Position numbers and translations under genes: made by a program. DNA of 64,000 bases from Shewanella nanhaiensis (GTDB taxonomy: Bacteria; Pseudomonadota; Gammaproteobacteria; Enterobacterales; Shewanellaceae): the NCBI RefSeq assembly GCF_019457885.1, contig NZ_JAHZST010000003.1:62001-126000 (forward strand). The letters are read 5' to 3'. Of the stretch, positions 36,124-44,491 are shown piece by piece. The first letter of the stretch is position 1. Every line of letters begins with the position of its first letter. The notes beneath the pieces are model-generated. The model was not told where the DNA came from. It saw only the letters and a list, made by a program, of their open reading frames with translations, and searched no databases.

Positions 36124-37509
36124 TTACTCCATTAAAGGGATCCCCTCGGGGATGTCACTTTGACTGATATCGATAATCGTTGAGCGGTTCATGGTGACCT
36201 TATACCTAGCGTATTCGGTCTCCCCTTTGCCGCTTTTTAGGGCGAGGATCATATTGATCTGATAACGCCGCTCCACTGAATCATTGCTTATCTTGCCATC
36301 TAACTCTTTATAGATCTTCGCCTTACCCCGCTCCAGATAACGGGCAAAGGGCACTAGACTAAAGTTAACCTGCTCCTGAATCGAAGTATAACCAGTCAAA
36401 AACTCCTTCTGAGTAACCCGAGTATGTATGCCATAGTGCAGTACTTCAGCATCGAGCTTATTCTGGGAGTGGCGTCTCTTTAAAATATCCGTGATGGGAT
36501 CTGGCAGCTCAGATGTCTTCATAAAATCGAGCCAGACCAACTGTTTCGCGATGGCAGTTTGACTGGTCGTATCCCGTAAAATCCGGCTCCACTTAGGTCG
36601 CCCCTTCTGAATGAAACGCCACAGTGCGTTACGAATATCCTCTTTAAAGATCTCACGAAAACCATAGATCACCGCGAGGGTGAGCACTAATGCGATGGTG
36701 AGCCCACTGAATACCCCCTGAGCCTTAATGATTAAGGCGGAAACCACTAACATCACCATGGCCGTAGCAAAGCCTGTGGTCATCTTCTTAAGGCCAGTCC
36801 CTAAGGTTTTCAGCTCATCCTTAAGCACAACCCCTTGTTGAATAAGGCGCCTTAATAGCAACATTTTATTCGAGATACGATTAGGATCATCTTGAGTTTG
36901 TTGTGAGTTATAACGCCTAGCATCTCTGTGCTGATGTTCTGCTCGACATTGAGCCACAACCGCCTCTATCATCTCACTGTACTCACTGCCTCTGGGGGCT
37001 CGCGACAAGAGCTTTAACAACTGCTGCTCACAAAACCAGGAGAGGTAGTTATCGGCATTTTCAAAGTAGGGTTTTCTCTTAGTATCGCTCGGCTCGTTAC
37101 GGCGAAACTTTTTTAGTAGCTGCGCCACTAACTCACTCAGATCCTTTAACGCAGTAAAGAACTCTTCTGGCTCCTCAATCTGTCTCAGCTCTTTACTGTC
37201 AGTCTCAATGGCTACCGCAAATTGATAAGCAAAAAGATTAAGATAAAGCCTAAACTCCTCAACAGTTCGCTTCTTCTGACTGGCAAATCGACTTTGTACG
37301 AGCGGCAGATGTAAGCCTGTGGAGTAGTAGGAGCGTCGTCCTGTGATAGCGGAGTGGTAATACTCCTCCTCATTTAAGCTGTGGGGGCCTATCCCCATCT
37401 CTTTAGGCAGAAAAAAGTAAAGATCCAGACGTCGGTTATCCCCCACCTTCATCTGGTGGATAAACTTGATAGAGAGAGATTCTTCCTGCTTAACGCGAAC
37501 TTTAGACAC
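36124..37509 (-). CDS. Unknown protein with two central membrane helices
   Basis: A 461-residue protein I cannot assign. The start is GTG at 37509 with AGGGG upstream. The N-terminal 240 residues are soluble, charged and helix-rich. A hydrophobic pair (TTGFATAMVMLVVSALII and VFSGLTIALVLTLAVIYGF, about 246-288) would form a membrane hairpin. The C-terminal 170 residues are again soluble, ending in a beta-rich segment (RYKVTMNRSTIIDISQS). Both soluble parts would face the cytoplasm. It sits between the PAS sensor and the first ToxS-like gene, with separate orientation from the former and a 75-base gap from the latter. Function is unknown. Confidence 0.8.
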   Translation of the reverse strand: MSKVRVKQEESLSIKFIHQMKVGDNRRLDLYFFLPKEMGIGPHSLNEEEYYHSAITGRRSYYSTGLHLPLVQSRFASQKKRTVEEFRLYLNLFAYQFAVAIETDSKELRQIEEPEEFFTALKDLSELVAQLLKKFRRNEPSDTKRKPYFENADNYLSWFCEQQLLKLLSRAPRGSEYSEMIEAVVAQCRAEHQHRDARRYNSQQTQDDPNRISNKMLLLRRLIQQGVVLKDELKTLGTGLKKMTTGFATAMVMLVVSALIIKAQGVFSGLTIALVLTLAVIYGFREIFKEDIRNALWRFIQKGRPKWSRILRDTTSQTAIAKQLVWLDFMKTSELPDPITDILKRRHSQNKLDAEVLHYGIHTRVTQKEFLTGYTSIQEQVNFSLVPFARYLERGKAKIYKELDGKISNDSVERRYQINMILALKSGKGETEYARYKVTMNRSTIIDISQSDIPEGIPLME

Positions 37510-37584
37510 TGAGCCCCTAAATATTTACGAAATTAAATCAGATAGTTATTTTTAATTTATTCCTAATTATAGCGTAAAAGTCGA

Positions 37585-38103
37585 TTATTGAACCAAACGG
37601 CAGCCGCAAACGGTGTTACTTGGTTGAAAAAGCACCACAGCATAATCATTCTGTTCATTGAGATCTAACATCTCAACACTTAAATTATGCATCCCCTTTT
37701 TATCCAAATTAAAAGAGCTTACATAGGAGAGATAACGCATATGCTCGGGTACCTCATCTCCGTCTAACCCTGACTCCTCCTTAGTCTTCACCGAAAAAGC
37801 GTATCTCTGCGCACTATTATCGACCCCAACCACACTGCCTTTCATTCTGATATTACCAGCAGAACTGCCATCATGGTTAAAATAACGATAGTTAAACTGT
37901 GCCAGCTCCCCTTTAGCGAACAGATCAACCAATAGATAATGACGGCTTTTACTCTCCCCCTCGTCGCTGGGATCGAAGAGCTCAGAGCTACAGCTCATCA
38001 TTAACTCCTGTGTAGGGTTAAGCTGACGGTAGCTAAAAGTCACACTCATTATCAGTATGAATAAGATTAACCCATTGATCCCCCACAAAAGCTTTCTATT
38101 CAC
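37585..38103 (-). CDS. ToxS-like single-pass periplasmic partner, copy 1
   Basis: 172 residues from the GTG at 38103. An ATG at 38118 would add five residues, but the GTG gives the same VNR start and 8-base overlap with the regulator as in the paralogue. One membrane helix (LLWGINGLILFILIMSVTFSY) is followed by a periplasmic domain with the conserved features SCSSEL, GELAQFNYRYF and LDLNEQNDYAVVLFQP, and a C-terminal CGC. The arrangement recalls Vibrio ToxS, which binds and stabilises ToxR, but I see no clear sequence identity with ToxS. Function is inferred from architecture and its gene pair. Confidence 0.75.
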   Translation of the reverse strand: MNRKLLWGINGLILFILIMSVTFSYRQLNPTQELMMSCSSELFDPSDEGESKSRHYLLVDLFAKGELAQFNYRYFNHDGSSAGNIRMKGSVVGVDNSAQRYAFSVKTKEESGLDGDEVPEHMRYLSYVSSFNLDKKGMHNLSVEMLDLNEQNDYAVVLFQPSNTVCGCRLVQ

Positions 38104-38839
38104 AAAGCGCGACCTCATCTAACCAGGTTTGAGAGATAAACTGTTTCTGCTGTCTAAAATCAGATAGTTTCAAGTTTCTGATCACCGACTGACCGAGTTT
38201 CTCGCCTTTCATTGTGATATTAAATATTTGTTTGTCGTGGGAAAGAGATAAGTAGACCTGTTGCCAACTCGTTGAGATGCATTGCTTAAAGCCCATTTCA
38301 AGCTGTTGAATGAGGAGTAATAACGACTCATTATTTGTCTTTGATTTACTGTAACTAATCAAGCTCAGTTCTTGCCCTGAAGGGAGAGAGATTGACACAC
38401 TCTTTAAGGGAGCAGTAGGCTCACTACCTGTATAGCTTTCACTAAAATAAAATGCAGTTAATACAATAAAAGGCAATAAAATAACGAGAGTTAGCCGAGG
38501 TTTCCCCCAGGTTAGCGTTAACCACCTCTCTCTTCTACGACGACGAGTTTCGCTACGTAAACGGTAGCCTCGTCCCTTTACCGTTTCGATAAGGTGTTCA
38601 TGTTCGGGCCCAAGAAATGAGCGCAACATAAATACCGCTCGCGTCACAGAAGAATCAGTCAGGGCTGGATGATCATCATCGGCAGCGCCGAGTCTATGCT
38701 TCGCAACCACTGAGCCTCGGCTAGCTAACAGTAACTTTAATACTTGAAGCTCAGCTCTCGGTAGCAGCCATTCATCACCAGTAGTAAGGTTCTTTAGTTG
38801 AGCCCGACGGGCATCAAACTGACAAGCACCCAAAATCAT
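38096..38839 (-). CDS. ToxR/CadC-like membrane winged-helix regulator, copy 1
   Basis: 247 residues from the ATG at 38839 (GGGG upstream); that start aligns with the paralogue MQIGSCWFD. Residues 1-100 form an OmpR-type winged helix (LLPRAELQVLKLLLASRGSVV, then HLIETVKGRGYRLRS). An arginine-rich linker and a membrane helix (LTLVILLPFIVLTAFYF) follow. The periplasmic domain of about 110 residues has Cys in GFKQCIS and at the C-terminal ALCE. Such proteins bind DNA while anchored in the inner membrane and sense periplasmic conditions. It is divergent from the cytochrome gene and overlaps its partner by 8 bases. Confidence 0.87.
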   Translation of the reverse strand: MILGACQFDARRAQLKNLTTGDEWLLPRAELQVLKLLLASRGSVVAKHRLGAADDDHPALTDSSVTRAVFMLRSFLGPEHEHLIETVKGRGYRLRSETRRRRRERWLTLTWGKPRLTLVILLPFIVLTAFYFSESYTGSEPTAPLKSVSISLPSGQELSLISYSKSKTNNESLLLLIQQLEMGFKQCISTSWQQVYLSLSHDKQIFNITMKGEKLGQSVIRNLKLSDFRQQKQFISQTWLDEVALCE

Positions 38840-39299
38840 AATACGCCCCATCACCAATATCGAAGCGATAATATGTAAATTAAGCAGTCATTTCTGTGAT
38901 CACGGTTATCTCCTCTGAAAGCCCATGTTAAAAGCTGCTCTAAGCGTGTAAATAGCTTATTAGTTTGCGAAGGGGATCACATTGATAAATATATAAATAC
39001 ATCAATTAAGAGAGCTTCAAATTCGATAAATTAACATGAAGATTATAAATATCATGATCCAGCTCACCATTTAGGCGCATGCTTAGATCTCATGGGTGAG
39101 TTTACTCTCCCGCCCCTTAGATTTGAGCACTGAAAAGTTATCCTTCACCGAACTTGTGATAGTTCAATATTTATCCACACGAGATCACACTATTTACGCT
39201 ATTCAAATTAGACACTTATCCCAAGCAAACCGGCCAGCTAGAAGCTGTTCGGTGTACCAGATAGCAATGAAAACAACTTAAGCTAAGTGAGGGACAGTG
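38840..39299. other. Divergent control region between regulator 1 and the cytochrome operon
   Basis: 460 bases holding TTCTGTGATCAC at 38891-38902 and two further GATCACA heptamers at 38975-38981 and 39183-39189. These could be operator half sites for the adjacent membrane regulator or for CRP. A 61-codon ORF at 39096-39281 has no good start signal and is not called. Confidence 0.45.
38891..38902 (-). promoter_or_regulatory. Shared motif upstream of regulator 1
   Basis: TTCTGTGATCAC (plus strand), identical to 42043-42054 upstream of regulator 2. It contains the compact palindrome GTGATCAC, which differs in spacing from CRP sites. It is a candidate autoregulatory operator. Confidence 0.45.
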
Positions 39300-40121
39300 A
39301 TGACAATTAACAGACGCCAGGCATTAACAAGAATTATCGGAATAAGTACTGCCGCAGCCGGAGTAAGCTTAGTAGGCACATCAGCCTTTGCAGCAACAGA
39401 TGATCAGGGAAACTTCCACCTCGAGCTGGGAGATAAGCTTAAATATGTGCCGCTGGATCCCATGGCCACTGCAAAGCTTGCCTATGAAACAGGCGGTGGT
39501 TGTATGCATCAGGTTTTCCACTCCCTTGTTACCATGTTAGGTAACTCAGCAAGCGCTGATGCAGCCAAATTTAAAACCATACCAACTGCCTTAGCGGGTT
39601 TCGGGTTCGCAGGTGTTGTTGGCCAGGGAACCATATGTGGAAACCTTAACGCGGCAGGCATGCTGATCAATATTCTTGATGATATTAACAAACAAAACTC
39701 AGCCGTTATTGGCGCCGCATTCCGTTATTACGAAAACACTGAACTGCCATTCTCATCACCAGAATTTGTTAGCGGTATCGGTTCGACAGATGAGAAAACA
39801 GCATTAGTAGGCAGCTCCTCTACGGCAAATAGTATTCTATGTCACTCCTCAATCAGTAACTGGTCTAAAGCCTCAGGTAAAACTTTTAGTCAGAAAGGTG
39901 AGCGCTGTTACCGTCTATCCGCCTCCATCGCTTTTCATCTGGTGGAACTCCTCAATCGCGCTTACCACGGAGAGGATATTGCTGCACTTCCAGAGTCTAA
40001 GCCATCGAGCGAAGCCCAAAGCTGTCAGAGCTGCCATGGCGTTAGCGATACCATGAGCTCTGCTGCTAGCGTCAAGACTGATATGGAATGCACAACATGT
40101 CATACCGGTCACTTTAACTAA
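39300..40121 (+). CDS. Tat-exported split-Soret type diheme cytochrome c
   Basis: 273 residues from the ATG at 39300 (GAGGGA upstream). The N-terminus TINRRQALTRIIGISTAAAGVSL is a twin-arginine signal. The body has the C_GCAxxG_C_C pattern (GGGCMHQVFHS and GTICGNLNAAGML) and the family segment ILCHSSISNW with GERCYRLSASIAFHLVELLN. It ends with two CxxCH heme sites, SCQSCHG and CTTCHTG. Split-Soret cytochromes, known from Desulfovibrio, carry stacked hemes at a dimer interface; their physiological role is unclear. Tat export is notable because c-type hemes are attached after export. It is cotranscribed with the lipoprotein that follows. Confidence 0.85.
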   Translation: MTINRRQALTRIIGISTAAAGVSLVGTSAFAATDDQGNFHLELGDKLKYVPLDPMATAKLAYETGGGCMHQVFHSLVTMLGNSASADAAKFKTIPTALAGFGFAGVVGQGTICGNLNAAGMLINILDDINKQNSAVIGAAFRYYENTELPFSSPEFVSGIGSTDEKTALVGSSSTANSILCHSSISNWSKASGKTFSQKGERCYRLSASIAFHLVELLNRAYHGEDIAALPESKPSSEAQSCQSCHGVSDTMSSAASVKTDMECTTCHTGHFN

Positions 40122-40132
40122 AGGAGCAGATG

Positions 40133-40657
40133 ATGAACAATATACGGCTCGCTTCACTCCTTGCCTGTAGCCTTTTGGCCACAGCGTGCGGCAGTGATAG
40201 CAATAACAGTAATGATGGCGGCGAGATAGCTCCGCCTCCCGTTGACACAGCAATTGATATCGATAAAGCCACTAGCATACAAGTTGAACTCATAGGCTTT
40301 GAAGGAGTGTCAGGCGCACTGAGTTTTAATTTAAGTGATAATGAGCAACAAGCGATCACACAAGCCAAAGATTACAAGATCATCTACTTCGGCTTTCCAG
40401 AACAGAGCGGTAAAATAAATAACCCTAAGGGGTGGCAGCGTTGGCACCTAACAAACAGCTACAGCTGTAACAATCAAGAGAAGCAATGTGAGGGAATACT
40501 CACTGAGTCAGAGACGAAAGGTAACTACACCTTCGAAGCCCCTGATCTTGACTGGAGTCGAGGGGACTCTGATGGAGTAGTTACAAGGTACAAGGTAGCC
40601 ATCGAGATCAAAGGTGCATTAAGTTCGAACGAAGTAGCACTTTTACCTCCTTTATAA
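40133..40657 (+). CDS. Unknown lipoprotein downstream of split-Soret cytochrome
   Basis: 174 residues. The second of two adjacent ATGs (40133) is preferred because AGGAG then sits at normal spacing. Signal and lipobox read LACSLLATAC, followed by a Ser/Asn/Gly-rich linker. The domain after it has beta-rich character with a cysteine pair (YSCNNQEKQCEG) likely to form a disulfide. It begins 11 bases after the cytochrome stop, so the two form an operon. I do not recognise the family. It may be a partner or anchor for the cytochrome. Confidence 0.78.
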   Translation: MNNIRLASLLACSLLATACGSDSNNSNDGGEIAPPPVDTAIDIDKATSIQVELIGFEGVSGALSFNLSDNEQQAITQAKDYKIIYFGFPEQSGKINNPKGWQRWHLTNSYSCNNQEKQCEGILTESETKGNYTFEAPDLDWSRGDSDGVVTRYKVAIEIKGALSSNEVALLPPL

Positions 40658-40690
40658 GGAGGCTTAGAGGGACAGGTTCATCTTTCCCTC
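40646..40690 (+). terminator. Hairpins ending the cytochrome-lipoprotein operon
   Basis: CCTCCTT-TAT-AAGGAGG (40646-40662) overlaps the lipoprotein stop codon. A second stem GAGGGA (40667-40672) / TCCCTC (40685-40690) follows. The U tract is poor. The region separates converging genes. Confidence 0.5.
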
Positions 40691-40711
40691 ACTCCACTCT
40701 TACAACATTTA

Positions 40712-41254
40712 TTAGAATGGTAACTTGTGGATCTTTAGATCACAGCCCCATATGCCATCATCAGGTGTAAACTGGATGATGGCATAATTATTCTTCTCAT
40801 CTAGCTCAAGAAGATGGATGCCAAGTGTTAAGGGAGTGCCATTTGTAATAGCCAGACGACTCGCATCGACAATTGTATTCATATGCTTGGAAAGTCCTTT
40901 TTGTGCAAGGTTTGAGATAACTTGACCACTATCTAGCTCAAGTTTTAACGACATAGAGGTCAGATCAAGCTTGCTCACCTTGCCGCTTAAAATCATGGAG
41001 TTTTTCTCTATTCCCGATTTAAAGAAGCGATACTTAAGCGTGACCAACTCCCCTCTCGTCTCAATCTCTAAACCAAGAGATAGATCTCTGTTAGGTTTTT
41101 TACTATAGAGATCTGCACTGCAACTCAAAGAGACATTATCTTCAGGAACAAAGAGGAGATGCAATGCCGCACATAAACCCACAATCGCGATGAGACTGGA
41201 TAGCAAGATCCAGAATTTTTTGCCATTACAAAAAAGATGACGATATCTATTCAC
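40712..41254 (-). CDS. ToxS-like single-pass periplasmic partner, copy 2
   Basis: 180 residues, paralogue of the protein at 37585-38103. The shared landmarks are an N-terminal VNR, one membrane helix (FWILLSSLIAIVGLCAALHLLF), SCSADL, GELVTLKYRFF, LLELDEKNNYAIIQFTP and a C-terminal GC. The start is GTG at 41254; a preceding GTG (41257) is one codon upstream. It overlaps the regulator gene by the same GTGAATAG as copy 1. By eye, conservation is strongest at the C-terminal strand, suggesting a shared interface with the regulator. Confidence 0.75.
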   Translation of the reverse strand: MNRYRHLFCNGKKFWILLSSLIAIVGLCAALHLLFVPEDNVSLSCSADLYSKKPNRDLSLGLEIETRGELVTLKYRFFKSGIEKNSMILSGKVSKLDLTSMSLKLELDSGQVISNLAQKGLSKHMNTIVDASRLAITNGTPLTLGIHLLELDEKNNYAIIQFTPDDGIWGCDLKIHKLPF

Positions 41255-41987
41255 CACACACCCCGACCTTAACTAGCCAGCTTTCATCGATAAAATGCCA
41301 ATCCGCATCTAAAGGAACGATCTTTAAATTCTTCACCTCCACACCTGCACTCACTCCTCTTTTAAGTACCATACTAATCAGGTTATCTTCTGTAGAGATC
41401 GAGAGAAATAGATGTTCCCATGGCACCTGACGACAGGTCTCTATGGTCTGGATCAGTGATTGGATCTGAATAGCATGATTCATTCTCACCTCTTCAGAGC
41501 TAAACACTGGGTAAAAAGAGAGTTTAGAGGAGTGACTAATGATCACTTGCTCTCTGACTGAGTTGATCTTCACCGCCGGAACAAACAGGGAGTTTATGAC
41601 CCAAAGCAGACCTAGCAGAAGTGCAATAAAAATGAAGTAATGCTTAGCCGAAATGCTACCAAATGGGATCGAGGAGGTCGTTCTGATTTTTGACTTAGGC
41701 GCGCTATGCAGTAGATAGCCTTGCTTATCGACGGTCTCGAGTAACTCAGCATGCTCTGCACCTAAATAGAACCTAACCCGCTCAATGGCCAATATTAATT
41801 GAGCCAGTTCCTGTTGCCCTTCAGGCATACTCGCTAAAAGCTCCTCCCTAGATAGCACCTGTCCCCGTTGCAACACTAAGATTTCAAGAACTGAAAATTC
41901 GGCAGCTGGCATCTTCCAGCTGGTGTCATTGCCGAGATTTGATAATGTCTTACTATTTATATCAAACCAACATGAGCCTATCTGCAT
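41247..41987 (-). CDS. ToxR/CadC-like membrane winged-helix regulator, copy 2
   Basis: 246 residues, ATG at 41987 with GAGG upstream. The winged helix covers residues 1-100 (WKMPAAEFSVLEILVLQRGQVLSREELL, then LLETVDKQGYLLHS). A membrane helix follows (YFIFIALLLGLLWVINSLF), then a periplasmic domain with Cys in TIETCRQVPW and at the C-terminal VGVCGE. The two cysteines match those of copy 1 and may form a redox-sensitive disulfide. The pair with its ToxS-like partner lies downstream of, and converging on, the cytochrome operon. Confidence 0.87.
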   Translation of the reverse strand: MQIGSCWFDINSKTLSNLGNDTSWKMPAAEFSVLEILVLQRGQVLSREELLASMPEGQQELAQLILAIERVRFYLGAEHAELLETVDKQGYLLHSAPKSKIRTTSSIPFGSISAKHYFIFIALLLGLLWVINSLFVPAVKINSVREQVIISHSSKLSFYPVFSSEEVRMNHAIQIQSLIQTIETCRQVPWEHLFLSISTEDNLISMVLKRGVSAGVEVKNLKIVPLDADWHFIDESWLVKVGVCGE

Positions 41988-42042
41988 ATATCAGCCTCAA
42001 CGAACTAAATAGCAAATTATTCTAGCCTCTCCTAACACGCTG

Positions 42043-42054
42043 TTCTGTGATCAC
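42043..42054 (-). promoter_or_regulatory. Shared motif upstream of regulator 2
   Basis: TTCTGTGATCAC, extended here to the 10-base palindrome TGTGATCACA. It is identical over 12 bases to 38891-38902, and lies 56 bases before the regulator 2 start. Confidence 0.45.
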
Positions 42055-42185
42055 AAGTCATTATTTTCACCCAATAACAGGAAGCGTGATATAGCACTCA
42101 TTTTTATTTAATATCAATAAGATGCATAATCAATACAGGTTTTTAATGTTATAAAAAAGCAATGATTTTGATGGATATATAGCTA

Positions 42186-42222
42186 AAAAGGGATGAAAGC
42201 CGTTAAACATGCTTTCATCCCT
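42186..42222 (-). terminator. Intrinsic terminator of the DUF481 gene
   Basis: Minus strand: GGGATGAAAGC, loop ATGTTTAACG, GCTTTCATCCC, then TTTTT. An 11-bp perfect stem, about 36 bases after the stop. Confidence 0.93.
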
Positions 42223-42257
42223 ATATAGAAACAGACAAAAAACTCTTTTATGAAGAG

Positions 42258-42998
42258 TTAGAACGCGTACAGTAACGTCATATTTGTTTCTGTATCAGTG
42301 CTTTCTTTATTGTCCAATGGCTCACTGTTATAACGAACCACGACGGCAAACTTCATCGCAAGTGCACCAATAATATTGGCCGTAATAGAGGTCTCTGAAC
42401 GTCCTTCTAAACTGTCACCATAATCGGCAACAAACATCTGCTTAAAGGTAGAGCTGTCAGTAATTTCAGTCTCAAAGTTCACAACACCGTGAGCAACCCA
42501 GCTATCTTCTGTATCGTAGCCCGCTGCAAGTGCACTCTCATTATCCAAGCGCTTATATTGGTAACCAGGACCAATCTCAACATTAAATAGGGTCTTTCCT
42601 GTATCGACAAACTTATGACCATAACCAGCTGAGATGGTTGATTTAGAATCGAAACCAGTGAAGGGATCAATCTCGTGATTTGCATTGATAAACAGGTAAC
42701 TCACTTCATCAAACTTATAATCGGCTTGTACTAGACCATAATAACGCTTACCAGTAACTTCACCCGTGTCCTCTTTATATAGCGCTTCTAATAGGTACTG
42801 GTTTTCCCAGTTACCTAGTTCATGCTTCATATCTAGACGGCCCTTTAATGAGGTCGTATCGGTATTACCTGTAGTAATGGTAGCACCCAGCTCGGCGTCA
42901 CCACCAAAGGTCTTATCGCCTTCAACAAAATCAGCACCGGCTTGAGCAGCAAAAGGCGCCGCCATTAATATAGCTGATGCAATAAGCAGTTTTTTCAT
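42258..42998 (-). CDS. DUF481 (YdiY-like) outer-membrane protein
   Basis: 246 residues from the ATG at 42998, which follows CGGAG and begins the signal peptide MKKLLIASAILMAAPFAAQA; longer upstream starts are rejected. The mature protein is a run of amphipathic beta strands (GGDAELGATITTGNTDTTSLKG onwards) ending in the aromatic residue of LLYAF, typical of outer-membrane barrels. The DUF481 family contains YdiY, described as salt-inducible in some marine bacteria. Function is not known. The gene is monocistronic with a strong terminator. Confidence 0.88.
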   Translation of the reverse strand: MKKLLIASAILMAAPFAAQAGADFVEGDKTFGGDAELGATITTGNTDTTSLKGRLDMKHELGNWENQYLLEALYKEDTGEVTGKRYYGLVQADYKFDEVSYLFINANHEIDPFTGFDSKSTISAGYGHKFVDTGKTLFNVEIGPGYQYKRLDNESALAAGYDTEDSWVAHGVVNFETEITDSSTFKQMFVADYGDSLEGRSETSITANIIGALAMKFAVVVRYNSEPLDNKESTDTETNMTLLYAF

Positions 42999-43175
42999 TT
43001 TTCTAATACTCCGAAAGATCATTTCCCTTAAAATCCGCGCAATTTTAACACTCAAAAAACAGAATTGAAAATGGTGATACAGATTAATAAATTCTGAGAA
43101 ATAAACAAAAAAAAGATGAAGACACTAGCATTTGAAGGATTTGACACAAAAAAGGCTAACTAAAGCGATAAATAC

Positions 43176-43204
43176 AAAAATGCCCGCAGATAGCGGGCAC
43201 TTTT
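43176..43204 (-). terminator. Intrinsic terminator of fbaA
   Basis: Minus strand GTGCCCGCT-ATCT-GCGGGCATTTTTG: a 7-bp GC stem (TGCCCGC/GCGGGCA) and T5 tract just after the aldolase stop. Confidence 0.92.
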
Positions 43205-43226
43205 AAACAATTAAGTAAACGGCTAT

Positions 43227-44291
43227 TTACTTAACTTGTGGATCTAGCTCACCAGACTGGTATGCTTTATACATAGCCTGCAATGACTTAGGCTTGATCT
43301 TAGAGCCCATTCCTGCACAACCAAACGCTTCATAACGTGTCGTACAGATATCTGCCATCGCTTCCATAGATGCCTTCAGGAATTTACGAGGGTCAAACTC
43401 TGTTGGGTTTTCAGCGAGGAACTTACGTACCGCGCCAGTAGAAGCCAGACGTAGATCGGTATCGATATTGACCTTACGTACACCATGCTTGATACCTTCA
43501 ACGATCTCCTCAAGAGGCACACCGTAAGTTTCAGGGATCGCGCCACCATACTGGTTGATCACCTCTAACCACTCTTGAGGCACTGAAGATGAACCGTGCA
43601 TCACAAGGTGAGTATTAGGAATACGTGCGTGGATCTCCTTGATACGATCGATACGTAGTACATCACCGGTAGGCTTGCGGCTAAACTTATAAGCACCATG
43701 GCTGGTACCGATTGCGATAGCCAGAGCATCAACATGAGTATCGGCAACAAAACGAGCAGCCTCTTCAGGCGTCGTAAGCATCTGATCCATGCTAAGAATA
43801 CCAGCAGCACCGATACCATCCTCTTCACCAGCCTCTCCAGTTTCAAGGCTACCAAGACAGCCAATCTCGCCTTCAACAGACACACCACAGGCGTGGGCAA
43901 ACGCTACCGTCTTACGGGTCACATCCACGTTGTACTCATAAGAAGCTGGCGTCTTACCGTCGGCCATCAAAGAGCCATCCATCATGACAGAGGACATGCC
44001 AAGCTGGATAGAACGCTGACAGATATCTGGGTCGGTACCATGATCTTGGTGAATACAAACAGGGATATCTGGGTACTGCTCAAGCGCTGCGGCCATCAAG
44101 TACTTAAGGAACTGAGGACGTGCATATTTACGTGCACCAGCTGATGCCTGAACGATCACAGGGCTATCAGTTGCTTCAGCAGCCTGCATAATCGCACGCA
44201 TCTGTTCAAGGTTATTCACGTTAAAAGCTGGGACGCCGTAACCATGTTCAGCAGCATGATCAAGCATTTGACGTAGGGAAATTAAAGCCAT
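43227..44291 (-). CDS. fbaA: Class II fructose-1,6-bisphosphate aldolase
   Basis: A 354-residue zinc-dependent aldolase that splits fructose-1,6-bisphosphate in glycolysis and makes it in gluconeogenesis. Zn ligands and catalytic residues are visible in [28 protein letters not shown] and [10 protein letters not shown]. The sequence is of the type common in photosynthetic and many marine bacteria (ends [16 protein letters not shown]). The ATG follows TTGGAGT. It is the last gene of the tkt-epd-pgk-fba group, with a 200-base gap from pgk and its own terminator. Confidence 0.95.
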   Translation of the reverse strand: MALISLRQMLDHAAEHGYGVPAFNVNNLEQMRAIMQAAEATDSPVIVQASAGARKYARPQFLKYLMAAALEQYPDIPVCIHQDHGTDPDICQRSIQLGMSSVMMDGSLMADGKTPASYEYNVDVTRKTVAFAHACGVSVEGEIGCLGSLETGEAGEEDGIGAAGILSMDQMLTTPEEAARFVADTHVDALAIAIGTSHGAYKFSRKPTGDVLRIDRIKEIHARIPNTHLVMHGSSSVPQEWLEVINQYGGAIPETYGVPLEEIVEGIKHGVRKVNIDTDLRLASTGAVRKFLAENPTEFDPRKFLKASMEAMADICTTRYEAFGCAGMGSKIKPKSLQAMYKAYQSGELDPQVK

Positions 44292-44491
44292 TTTTTACTC
44301 CAATAATAGGCTGGTTCACACCAGCGAGGTCACTATCGTTTGGATTGATTTTTATGTCTCGATTCAAGTTCATCCATTAATCATAGACAATGAAAGCCCC
44401 TGAATCGAAACACGGTTTCTTTTATATGTCGCACTAACGCCTATTTATCATTATATTTTCAATTATTAGGCGCTAAATCGACTGATGTTCA

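Noticed and set aside
39096..39281. 61-codon ORF between regulator 1 and the cytochrome gene
   Set aside because: No good start signal and no protein-like pattern; the region is better explained as promoter DNA.
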